From: an uncultured Saprospiraceae bacterium
GTDB taxonomy: Bacteria; Bacteroidota; Bacteroidia; Chitinophagales; Saprospiraceae
DNA length: 5,939 nt
Assembly: GCA_937942405.1 (NCBI GenBank)
Contig: CALDEN010000090.1
Span: 1 to 5,939, forward strand
Reading direction: 5' to 3'
This document shows, in pieces, positions 1 through 5,926 of this stretch. The position numbers and the translations under genes were made by a program. The notes beneath the pieces were generated by a model that was not told where the DNA came from, made no database searches, and worked only from the letters and a program-made list of their open reading frames with translations. How positions within the stretch are numbered: position 1 is the first letter of the stretch; the number at the start of each line of letters is the position of its first letter.

Positions 1-543
1 GTAGCTAAAGGACTTTCAGGAGGGACAGTAATTATAAAACCATCGATAGAATCAAGTATAGTTCCGCACGAAAACATCATTATCGGAAATGTAAGTCTAT
101 ACGGAGCTACTTCAGGAGAAGTGTATATTAATGGAATGGGAGGAGAACGATTCTGTGTTAGAAATTCCGGGGCAGAAGCAGTCGTTGAGGGTATAGGAGA
201 TCACGGATGTGAGTATATGACAGGTGGTCTTACCATTGTACTGGGGGATGTAGGAAACAATTTCGGGGCAGGAATGAGTGGAGGTATTGCATATATCTGG
301 GATAAGAATAATAATTTTTCCGAGCGATATAATCCAGAAATGATCGGTATCGAATCGTTGGAAACAACGGATTATTCTATGCTTAAAGCCAAATTAGAAA
401 AACATCATAGTTATTCAGGAAGTCCATTGGCCGGAAGCATATTAGACAATTGGGAAAAAGAAAAGGCAGTATTTATTAAGATTATGCCTTTTGAATTAAA
501 ACGAGCACTAGAAGCTAAATTAAAACAAAGTAAAACAGCGTAG
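1..543 (+). CDS. gltB: Glutamate synthase (GOGAT) large subunit, C-terminal end only
   Basis: This is the last 180 codons of the large (alpha) subunit of glutamate synthase, open from the first base of the window in frame 1 and ending at TAG 541-543; the 5' part lies outside the window. The visible part is the C-terminal GXGXG beta-helix domain, rich in regularly spaced glycines: GLSGGT near the start, then NGMGGERFCVRNSGAEAVVEG, GDHGCEYMTGG and GDVGNNFGAGMSGG. In the family this domain is structural; the glutaminase and FMN/3Fe-4S synthase domains come earlier and cannot be seen here. The subunit hydrolyses glutamine and passes ammonia to 2-oxoglutarate. gltD begins 2 bases after the stop, so the two are surely co-transcribed and probably translationally coupled. 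An internal ATG at 136 or GTG at 121 should not be read as the start, because homology-like sequence continues upstream to base 1. Confidence 0.96.
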   Translation, partial: VAKGLSGGTVIIKPSIESSIVPHENIIIGNVSLYGATSGEVYINGMGGERFCVRNSGAEAVVEGIGDHGCEYMTGGLTIVLGDVGNNFGAGMSGGIAYIWDKNNNFSERYNPEMIGIESLETTDYSMLKAKLEKHHSYSGSPLAGSILDNWEKEKAVFIKIMPFELKRALEAKLKQSKTA

Positions 544-545
544 TT

Positions 546-1961
546 ATGTCAAAGATTACCGGATTTTTAGAAGTCGATAGAGAATTACCTAAAACGAGAG
601 ATACTCAAACACGAATTGAAGATTATAAAGAATTATATATTCCGCATACAGAAGAGTTGACATGTAAGCAAGCCAGTAGATGTATGGATTGTGGAGTCCC
701 GTTCTGTCATAATGCCTGTCCTCTCGGAAATATGATTCCTGAATTTAACGATGCAGTTTATAATGAGGATTGGAACAAAGCAGCAGATTTATTATTGGAA
801 ACCAACAATTTCCCAGAGTTTACAGGAAGGATATGCCCAGCACCATGTGAAGGGTCATGTGTCTTAGGCATTAATAGAGAACCTGTGGCGATAGAGCTCA
901 TCGAAAAATCCATTATTGAAAAAGCATTTGAGTCTGATTATATTAAACCCAATGTTCCAGAAAACAGAAGCACACAAAAAGTAGCAATCATAGGATCTGG
1001 TCCTGCCGGATTAGCTGCAGCAGATCAGCTAAATAAAGCGGGTTATAATGTTACTGTTTTTGAACGAGATTCTGAGCCAGGTGGTTTATTGCGGTATGGG
1101 ATACCTGACTTTAAACTAGAGAAGTGGGTAGTAGAACGACGAGTAAATTTAATGAAGCAAGAAGGAATACAGTTTGTCACTGACTGTAATGTAGGTTTTA
1201 CGATCACAGGAGACAGAATACTAAGTGAGTATGATGCGATGGTTTTAGCAGGAGGCTCTACCATACCGAGAGATATAAACATCACAGGAAGAAACTTAAA
1301 AGGGGTACATTTTGCAATGGAGTTTCTTGCACAACAAAACAAAATAGTCTCTGGAATTGAATTCAAGGAAGAGGCAATTTCTGCTACAGATAAACACGTA
1401 ATCGTAATAGGCGGGGGTGACACCGGTTCAGACTGTATCGGAACATCTAAAAGACAAGGAGCAAAATCCATTGTCCAATTTGAGTTGCTTACAGAACCTC
1501 CTAAAGATCGTTCTCAAGGAAATCCATGGCCTGAGTGGCCACTTATTTTCAGAACGTCCTCATCTCACGAGGAAGGTTGTACACGTAAGTGGAGTATTCT
1601 TACCAAGGCATTTGTAGGTAATAAAAAAGGAGAAGTAGAAGGAATCCAAACGGTTGATATAGAATGGAAAGAAAATAAATTTGAAGAAATAGAAGGTACA
1701 GAAAAAACCTATCCGTGTGATTTGGCCCTATTAGCTGTAGGTTTTTTACATCCACAAAAAGAAGGTTTACTGACGCAGTTAAACATAGAACTAGACGTTC
1801 GCGGTAATGTAATAGTAGATAAGTACAGAACAACAAAAGAAGCCGTCTTTGCCGCAGGGGACATACATAGAGGACAATCATTAGTGGTATGGGCAATTCA
1901 AGAAGGGAGAGAAGCTGCCAAAGCAGTAGATGGTTATCTTTCTAAAAAAAATAAGACTTAG
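546..1961 (+). CDS. gltD: Glutamate synthase small subunit, NADPH-dependent (471 aa)
   Basis: This is the beta subunit of GOGAT. It oxidises NADPH on FAD and sends electrons through iron-sulphur clusters to the large subunit. The N-terminal domain has the two cysteine groups expected for [4Fe-4S] binding: C46, C49, C54 and C58 (CMDCGVPFCHNACP) and C97, C101 and C105 (CPAPCEGSC). A Rossmann FAD motif GSGPAGLAAA starts at about residue 150, with the acidic residue E173 in VFERD. The NAD(P)H-binding motif is GGGDTG at 289-294. The C-terminal flavin motif, AVFAAGDIHRGQSLVVWAIQ, runs from residue 433 and is followed by EGREAA. The length matches the usual 470-490 residues and no expected motif is missing. 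The ATG lies 2 bases after the gltB stop; there is no clear Shine-Dalgarno sequence, which is normal in Bacteroidota. The gene ends before a strong terminator hairpin. Related flavin/4Fe-4S subunits exist (PreT, sulfide dehydrogenase), but the gltB neighbour settles the call. Confidence 0.97.
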   Translation: MSKITGFLEVDRELPKTRDTQTRIEDYKELYIPHTEELTCKQASRCMDCGVPFCHNACPLGNMIPEFNDAVYNEDWNKAADLLLETNNFPEFTGRICPAPCEGSCVLGINREPVAIELIEKSIIEKAFESDYIKPNVPENRSTQKVAIIGSGPAGLAAADQLNKAGYNVTVFERDSEPGGLLRYGIPDFKLEKWVVERRVNLMKQEGIQFVTDCNVGFTITGDRILSEYDAMVLAGGSTIPRDINITGRNLKGVHFAMEFLAQQNKIVSGIEFKEEAISATDKHVIVIGGGDTGSDCIGTSKRQGAKSIVQFELLTEPPKDRSQGNPWPEWPLIFRTSSSHEEGCTRKWSILTKAFVGNKKGEVEGIQTVDIEWKENKFEEIEGTEKTYPCDLALLAVGFLHPQKEGLLTQLNIELDVRGNVIVDKYRTTKEAVFAAGDIHRGQSLVVWAIQEGREAAKAVDGYLSKKNKT

Positions 1962-2012
1962 CCGTCTAAGAATTCATCCGGATATACTTTATAATTATAA
2001 TAACATCAAAAA

Positions 2013-2053
2013 ATAAAAAGCCCCATCTACAATCTGCAGACAAGGCTTTTTAT
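2013..2053. terminator. Bidirectional Rho-independent terminator between convergent genes
   Basis: A perfect 10-bp stem pairs ATAAAAAGCC (2013-2022) with GGCTTTTTAT (2044-2053) around a 21-base loop that itself contains the small palindrome TCTGCAGA (2033-2040). The right arm gives a T-rich tail for plus-strand transcripts leaving gltD. In the other direction the complement of the left arm continues into a further T run (complement of 2007-2012), so it also suits the minus-strand gene whose stop lies 19 bases away. No other stem in the 111-base gap is as good. Confidence 0.85.
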
Positions 2054-2072
2054 ATTTAGTATAGGAGCTATA

Positions 2073-2588
2073 TTATTCTATCGGTTCCATCGGTTTATTA
2101 GCTGGAATAATTAGAGCTGTATTAAAGTTAGGGATGAATTCTTGCAGACTAGCCGCATCGAATGTCTTGAGATCTATAAAGTACCAAGTATCCCCTTTGT
2201 CCATAGATGCAGCGAGTAGGTGTTCTACTCCTGTGTAATACTTCTCTCCCAAGATGACGGTAAGCTCATGAGGTACGATACAGTGCATCTCGTCTCCAGC
2301 AGGAACGACATCTTGAGGTTCTAGACCTTTAAAGTCCATTAATTTAATATTGGCAGTAGCATATGATTTTGCTTCAGCTTCTAATATATCTGCATATAGC
2401 GAGATTCCTCCACCTTTTTCTACTACACCAGGGTGCATGAGAGAGGCAGCAGTTTTATAATCTTTTACGAGCAGAGCTTGTTGGTAATTATGCAGAGCTT
2501 CATTAATCGTTTCCGCATATGGATTTTGAGCAATCGCTTGTGAGGCAGATGCAGCAAATAACAAACACACAAATAATATATTTTTCAT
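2073..2588 (-). CDS. Small exported protein of unknown function, possible NTF2-like fold (171 aa)
   Basis: The start (ATG 2588) is followed by a clear Sec signal peptide: MKN, a hydrophobic core to about residue 18, and a likely signal peptidase I site after AIA (residue 20). There is no lipobox cysteine, so the mature protein of about 151 residues is probably soluble in the periplasm or secreted. It opens with a helical stretch and a segment reading DYKTAASLMHPGVVEKGGG (residues 43-61), and ends with WYFIDLKTFDA and a PNFNTALIIPAN tail. Helices first, then strands ending in a Trp-Tyr-Phe-Ile strand, resemble small NTF2/SnoaL-like proteins, and I recall unnamed Bacteroidota proteins with a similar HP-x-VV-x-x-GGG pattern; both are family impressions, not proof. 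No catalytic residues can be named. It lies 111 bases after murI on the same strand, so it may be read from that operon or from its own promoter; I found no convincing promoter box in the gap. Confidence 0.85.
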   Translation of the reverse strand: MKNILFVCLLFAASASQAIAQNPYAETINEALHNYQQALLVKDYKTAASLMHPGVVEKGGGISLYADILEAEAKSYATANIKLMDFKGLEPQDVVPAGDEMHCIVPHELTVILGEKYYTGVEHLLAASMDKGDTWYFIDLKTFDAASLQEFIPNFNTALIIPANKPMEPIE

Positions 2589-2699
2589 TTAATCGAATTT
2601 TTTAGTTGGGTTCAACTTTATTAAGACGCACAAAAAAACAGAATGGGTAGGTTCTCGTTTAGTTTGGCAGTATATTTTACAAATTTTTAACATTAGTAT
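2589..2699. other. Intergenic gap between murI and the exported-protein gene
   Basis: This 111-base AT-rich gap holds no ORF. I found no TAnnTTTG box on the minus strand and no strong terminator for murI. The only local structure is a short hairpin, AGTTG-GGTT-CAACT (2614-2627), a 5-bp stem with a 4-base loop. On the minus strand, the direction of the flanking genes, it is followed by A residues rather than T residues, so it is unlikely to be a terminator there. Read-through from murI into the next gene therefore remains possible. Confidence 0.5.
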
Positions 2700-3509
2700 T
2701 TACCAGATAGACTTTTCTATCAGTTGTACTTTCTTGCCATAAAAGACATTGGTCGTTTCTTCAAAGGAGGCGGTATAGTCAGACACATAAAAGACGGGCT
2801 CTACAGGCTCTCCAGTATTTAGTAGTTTCTTTTCCGTAAGGTAGTCCCGCACTTGTGTTACGACCACCTCAGTCGAGTCCAAGATATCTATGCGATTATC
2901 AAAAAACAAAGTAAGCTCCTTTTTTATCAATGGATAATGCGTACATGCCAGCAAGAGGGCTTCTATCCCTTCAAACTCAGGATGAGATAGATACTTAGCG
3001 ATCACCGACTGACTGATGTCGTCATTACAGAATCCTTCCTCGATCATAGGAGCCAGTAATGGAGTAGCATGTTGTATCACCTCTACAAACTGATTTTGTG
3101 ATTCGATCTTAGATTTATAGACATTAGAGTTTATGGTCGCTTTAGTAGCGATGACGCCTATTTTTTTGTACCCGTTTTCGATGGCCTTATTTACTAATGG
3201 GTCTACCACGTTTACAAAGATGCACTTGTCTTTAAAGAAATCCAGGAGCACTTCATAGGCAGCCGAGGAGGCAGAGTTACATGCGATGATGATCATCTTG
3301 CAGTCATGCTCTAGTAAGAACTTACTGATTCTGATGGCGTAGTACCGTATTGTGTCGGCCGACTTATCGCCATAGGGTAGATGGGCGGTATCGCCAAAAT
3401 AAATGATCTTCTCGTTGGGAAATGAATGACGAATGGCATTGGCGACAGTTAAGCCACCAATGCCAGAGTCAAATATTCCTATAGGTTTATTGGAAAAAGA
3501 AAGGCTCAA
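2700..3509 (-). CDS. murI: Glutamate racemase (269 aa), TTG start
   Basis: MurI interconverts L- and D-glutamate in the cytoplasm without a cofactor, supplying D-glutamate for the MurD step of peptidoglycan synthesis. The family signatures are all present: GIFDSGIGGLTV (residues 11-22, with D14 and S15), YFGDTAHLPYG (37-47), the first catalytic cysteine C77 in IIACNSASS, the second C189 in LLACTHYPLI with H191 beside it, and the PMIEEG segment (154-159). The length is typical. The start is decided by elimination: the reading frame has a TAG at 3524-3522, there is no ATG between it and the DSGIGG motif, and the next in-frame ATG (M72) is deep inside the domain, so TTG at 3509-3507 is the most reasonable start. 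It begins 4 bases after the stop of the upstream OmpH-like gene, which suggests translational coupling and possibly modest expression. All three genes of this run serve the cell envelope. Confidence 0.96.
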   Translation of the reverse strand: MSLSFSNKPIGIFDSGIGGLTVANAIRHSFPNEKIIYFGDTAHLPYGDKSADTIRYYAIRISKFLLEHDCKMIIIACNSASSAAYEVLLDFFKDKCIFVNVVDPLVNKAIENGYKKIGVIATKATINSNVYKSKIESQNQFVEVIQHATPLLAPMIEEGFCNDDISQSVIAKYLSHPEFEGIEALLLACTHYPLIKKELTLFFDNRIDILDSTEVVVTQVRDYLTEKKLLNTGEPVEPVFYVSDYTASFEETTNVFYGKKVQLIEKSIW

Positions 3510-3513
3510 TGTA

Positions 3514-4023
3514 TTAAAGCCCTAATTTGGTTTTTACTAATGCACTTACGTCCGTAACCTTATCAGCATATAGGATAACACCCATGCTTGCATCGAAGAT
3601 ATAATCGTAGCCGTTTTCGGCAGCGACATCATCTATCGCTTTTTGAATCTGATCTCTTAGAGGTTTAAGTAAAGTCTCTCCTTTAGAAGCAATTTTTTGT
3701 TGACTACTCTGTTCGAACTCTGCGATCTTTTGTTCCTCCGCTTTGAGTAATTGAGCTTCGGCTTCGAGTTGTTTTGGAGAGATTTCTCCTGTTTGTTGTT
3801 TGGCTTCTAGAGCTTGATATTTAGTCTGTAAAGACTTAATCATGTTTTCATACTTACCTTGAAGCTGTTTAGTATAGGTCTCGATATTCGAGTTAGCTTC
3901 TTTTACACTAGGCACAGAAGCGATCAGCTCTTGAGTATTAATGTATCCAAATTTTTGGGCTGATGCCGAAAGACTAAAGCTAAGCATAGCCACGAGTATC
4001 AAACTTCTAAATATTGTTTTCAT
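3514..4023 (-). CDS. OmpH/Skp-family periplasmic chaperone-like protein, copy 2 (169 aa)
   Basis: This is a Skp/OmpH-type exported protein. In the family such proteins form trimers with long helical arms that hold unfolded outer-membrane proteins in the periplasm. A signal peptide (MKTIFRSL, then a hydrophobic core) ends at ASA, residue 22. The mature start QKFGYINTQELIASVP is the family's first beta-strand; a charged, Gln/Lys/Glu-rich coiled-coil segment follows at about residues 40-125, and then the closing strands NGYDYIFDASMGVILYAD (137-154). It ends KTKLGL. I place the start at ATG 4023 rather than the TTG at 4029: the ATG overlaps the previous stop as ATGA (4023-4020) and gives a clean MKT signal peptide. 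murI starts 4 bases after its stop. It is a diverged paralogue of the gene upstream. Whether it binds the same clients cannot be told from the sequence, and I give no symbol because either copy could be called skp or ompH. Confidence 0.92.
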   Translation of the reverse strand: MKTIFRSLILVAMLSFSLSASAQKFGYINTQELIASVPSVKEANSNIETYTKQLQGKYENMIKSLQTKYQALEAKQQTGEISPKQLEAEAQLLKAEEQKIAEFEQSSQQKIASKGETLLKPLRDQIQKAIDDVAAENGYDYIFDASMGVILYADKVTDVSALVKTKLGL

Positions 4024-4562
4024 CCGCAATGTTTATTTAAAATATGTTTATGTTTTTTCTTAATACGTTTTAATATGTCTGCCGTCTTATCAAAATCATC
4101 CGATGCAAATAATATACCTGCAGCACCGTTCTTGTCTAGGATAAGATCATACCCTCTATCCGCGGCAAAATCTTCGATTGCGAAGTAGACCTTGTCTTGC
4201 ACAGGGCTTATGAGTTCCTGCCGTTTCTTGAAAAGGTCACCTTCTGGTCCGAATCGTCTCTTTTGTAATTCTCTCACGTCTTTTTCTTTAGCTACGATTT
4301 CTTCTTCTTTCTGAATTTTTTGTTCATCGTTAAGCAGTACTTGTTCAGCTTGGTATCTGTTGTACATACTTTTTATCTGATCGTATTCTTTAGCGATGTC
4401 TTGTCTCCACTGAGCCGCTACCTTATCGAGTTCTGCCTGAGCAGCTTGATAGTCGTCCATACTTTCTAGTACGCTATTAATGTCTACAACTCCTATTTTT
4501 TGGGCTGATACTGATAAAGTAGAAAGCAATATTACCGTAAGACCTAGAATAAATTTTTTCAT
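4020..4562 (-). CDS. OmpH/Skp-family periplasmic chaperone-like protein, copy 1 (180 aa)
   Basis: This is the first gene of the minus-strand operon. The signal peptide MKKFILGLTVILLSTLSVSA ends at residue 20, followed by QKIGVVDINSVLESM, the typical OmpH first strand. Residues about 37-125 are helical and highly charged (for example KEEEIVAKEKDVRELQKRR, 85-103), fitting the Skp coiled-coil arms. The closing strands are RGYDLILDKNGAAGILFAS (136-154), then DDFDKTADILKRI. Unlike copy 2, the protein then runs on into KKKHKHILNKHCG, a basic, His-rich tail that does not look like the family and is encoded by AT-rich DNA leading into the next gene. Its TGA (4022-4020) overlaps the ATG of copy 2. A candidate promoter lies 35-42 bases upstream. 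In many Bacteroidota such a pair sits next to bamA; here the upstream neighbour is divergent instead. Confidence 0.92.
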   Translation of the reverse strand: MKKFILGLTVILLSTLSVSAQKIGVVDINSVLESMDDYQAAQAELDKVAAQWRQDIAKEYDQIKSMYNRYQAEQVLLNDEQKIQKEEEIVAKEKDVRELQKRRFGPEGDLFKKRQELISPVQDKVYFAIEDFAADRGYDLILDKNGAAGILFASDDFDKTADILKRIKKKHKHILNKHCG

Positions 4563-4596
4563 TTTGAATGATTTTTATTTTTTTCAATATGGCTGA

Positions 4597-4604
4597 CAAA
4601 AATA
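4597..4604 (-). promoter_or_regulatory. Candidate Bacteroidota -7 promoter box for the ompH-ompH-murI operon
   Basis: On the minus strand this reads TATTTTTG, a perfect match to the Bacteroidota -7 consensus TAnnTTTG. Transcription would start near 4590, leaving a leader of roughly 28 bases before the ATG at 4562, which is a sensible distance. No clear TTTG -33 element is seen at the usual distance of about 20 bases (only a GTTA), so the call rests on the box and its position. Confidence 0.5.
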
Positions 4605-4632
4605 CAATTAATGACAGTGTTTATAACTAATG

Positions 4633-4644
4633 ACCAATATGTCG
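4633..4644 (+). repeat. 12-bp direct repeat ACCAATATGTCG, copy 1
   Basis: The word ACCAATATGTCG is repeated exactly at 4731-4742, 98 bases downstream. This copy is directly preceded by TAACTAATG (4624-4632), a 9-base word that recurs beside the second copy. A shorter relative, CAATATG, occurs at 4585-4591. Function is unknown; a transcription-factor site is one possibility. Confidence 0.6.
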
Positions 4645-4730
4645 AGATAAAAGTTTCATCCCATATAGTACACAATCAAGTGTAAAAGATATAGTATACT
4701 GATAACCAACAAATTATATTCAAATTTTAT

Positions 4731-4742
4731 ACCAATATGTCG
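4731..4742 (+). repeat. 12-bp direct repeat ACCAATATGTCG, copy 2
   Basis: This is an exact second copy of the word at 4633-4644. Here the companion word TAACTAATG lies after it (4750-4758) instead of before it, so the order is swapped and a simple block duplication does not explain both words. The copy sits about 60 bases upstream of the candidate plus-strand -7 box. Confidence 0.6.
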
Positions 4743-4801
4743 CCATTTTTAACTAATGTTTAACGGTAGAAATTATCAATAACGTGCTCAGAAACTAATA
4801 T

Positions 4802-4809
4802 TACTTTTG
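4802..4809 (+). promoter_or_regulatory. Candidate Bacteroidota -7 promoter box for the PagL-like gene
   Basis: TACTTTTG is a perfect match to TAnnTTTG. Transcription starting near 4815 would leave a leader of about 23 bases before the GTG at 4838, similar to the divergent operon. No good TTG -33 element lies at the usual spacing. A second, imperfect box (TAATTTTA, 4826-4833, with TTTTG at 4805-4809 only 16 bases ahead) would give a nearly leaderless message and is the weaker choice. Confidence 0.45.
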
Positions 4810-4837
4810 ATTTATTCTAAGGATGTAATTTTACACA

Positions 4838-5926
4838 GTGAGGTATACAGCAATTCTATTCTTTATGTTCAGTTCTTTTTTGGCTTTAAGCCAAAGAAGC
4901 ATAGGGGCAGACCTATTTATAGGTAAGGTATTAGAACACAAGAAGGGCTTACTGTTTGAAATCCCACCGATCTCCATAGGCGGCAATATCTGGATAAATC
5001 ATCAGCTCGACGGTTCTAAAGCATGGCATCATTACTGGGGTAATCCGAGGGTAGAAGGTCTCCTGACATTTATGAACTATGGAAACCACGAGGTACTGGG
5101 TCAGGGTATAGCGATGGCACCAGGTTTTGTTTTTAATCTCAAGAAGTGGAAGAGATCTACATTGTTATTCCATTATGCCACAGGTATTGCCTATCTGACA
5201 AAACCCTTCGACCCGATTACCAATGTAACGAACAATGCCATCGGTTCTCATGTAAATAATATATCTAGATTGAAGCTGAGCTGGGAGCGACCGATCTCGA
5301 GTTATATCGATCTGAGTATAGGTCTGAGCTTTAATCACTTTTCTAATGGACTGACTTCTAGTCCCAATAGTGGCATAAATACCTATGGATTAAATATAGG
5401 CCTGAAAAGACACCTCGGTTCCCAGATAGAGATCCACGAAAGACCTGACTTTATACGTCCGAGAAAAATAGGACTGGTGGCCATGACTGGGATAGGCGTC
5501 TCAGAGCATAGTAATTATGGAGGCCCTAACTTTCCGGTATATTTTACAAATGCGGGAGTTTACTGGAGGTTTGCAGACTTCCAACGATTACACATAGGTG
5601 CTGAGTATGAATTCAGCACTAAGGTTTATGAGTTTGAGCGATCGGTATTTAATACGGAAGAGAACGCTCGCAATAAAGCACGTAGAACGATAATATATAT
5701 TGCTGAGGAGCTGATGTTCGGTCCGGTGTCGATGCGATTTCAGTTGGGTTTTTACACAAAGTATAAAAGTGCGTATAATGGAGAACCCTTCTATATCAAA
5801 ATCATGACGCTGTATCATCCTCCTATAAAACCGCTCGGAAACGTAAAACCTTTTGTAGGCATAATGCTTAAGACTCATTTTGCGGTGGCAGAGTATATAG
5901 CACTTACAACCGGCGTTAGTTTTTAG
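4838..5926 (+). CDS. PagL-like lipid A deacylase / acyloxyacyl hydrolase family outer-membrane protein (362 aa), GTG start
   Basis: Predicted outer-membrane beta-barrel protein. A signal peptide (MRYTAILFFMFSSFLALS, about 18 residues) is followed by alternating hydrophobic/aromatic strands and a C-terminal Phe (TTGVSF), typical of proteins inserted by the BAM machinery. Residues 113-141 (YATGIAYLTKPFD to the NNAIGSHVN segment) and NHFSNGLTSSPNSGIN (166-181) resemble the PagL/acyloxyacyl hydrolase family, whose members remove acyl chains from lipid A; H167 and S169 fit the catalytic His and Ser. The position of the PagL catalytic Glu is N181 here. The protein is about twice as long as proteobacterial PagL; the second half (from about 210) is also strand-rich and of unknown role. 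GTG 4838 is chosen because an in-frame TAA lies at 4826-4828 with no ATG after it, and the next ATG (4865) would cut into the signal peptide. Function as an active deacylase is inference. Confidence 0.8.
   Translation: MRYTAILFFMFSSFLALSQRSIGADLFIGKVLEHKKGLLFEIPPISIGGNIWINHQLDGSKAWHHYWGNPRVEGLLTFMNYGNHEVLGQGIAMAPGFVFNLKKWKRSTLLFHYATGIAYLTKPFDPITNVTNNAIGSHVNNISRLKLSWERPISSYIDLSIGLSFNHFSNGLTSSPNSGINTYGLNIGLKRHLGSQIEIHERPDFIRPRKIGLVAMTGIGVSEHSNYGGPNFPVYFTNAGVYWRFADFQRLHIGAEYEFSTKVYEFERSVFNTEENARNKARRTIIYIAEELMFGPVSMRFQLGFYTKYKSAYNGEPFYIKIMTLYHPPIKPLGNVKPFVGIMLKTHFAVAEYIALTTGVSF

Larger units (their letters stand above)
4563..4837. other. Divergent intergenic region with paired promoters and direct repeats
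   Basis: This 275-base AT-rich stretch separates the minus-strand ompH operon from the plus-strand PagL-like gene. I see no ORF or RNA gene in it. It holds one candidate -7 box for each direction (4597-4604 minus, 4802-4809 plus), a perfect 12-base direct repeat (4633-4644 and 4731-4742) and a 9-base word, TAACTAATG, also present twice (4624-4632 and 4750-4758). It is long for a compact Bacteroidota chromosome, which leaves room for regulator sites. Confidence 0.6.

Noticed and set aside
1043..1471. Minus-strand ORF of 142 codons inside gltD
   Set aside because: It lies wholly within gltD, whose FAD and NADPH motifs are unmistakable; the antisense protein shows no recognisable motif.
1417..1617. 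Plus-strand ORF of 66 codons inside gltD
   Set aside because: Out-of-frame shadow of gltD with no motif or independent signals.
1600..1896. Minus-strand Leu-rich ORF of 98 codons inside gltD, resembling a membrane protein
   Set aside because: The hydrophobic look comes from reading Lys/Glu codons of gltD backwards; gltD is intact in this stretch.
1989..2000. Perfect 12-bp palindrome TTATAATTATAA after gltD
   Set aside because: Made only of A and T in AT-rich intergenic DNA, so likely chance; the real terminator is the GC-anchored stem at 2013-2053.
2614..2627. Small hairpin AGTTG-GGTT-CAACT upstream of the exported-protein gene
   Set aside because: The stem is only 5 bp and on the coding (minus) strand is followed by A residues, so it is not a convincing terminator or operator.
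4024..4029. TTG start two codons upstream for OmpH copy 2
   Set aside because: The ATG at 4023 forms a standard ATGA overlap and begins a better signal peptide (MKT), so the TTG is not needed.
5588..5878. Minus-strand ORF of 96 codons inside the PagL-like gene
   Set aside because: Antisense shadow of the barrel-coding frame with no family resemblance.
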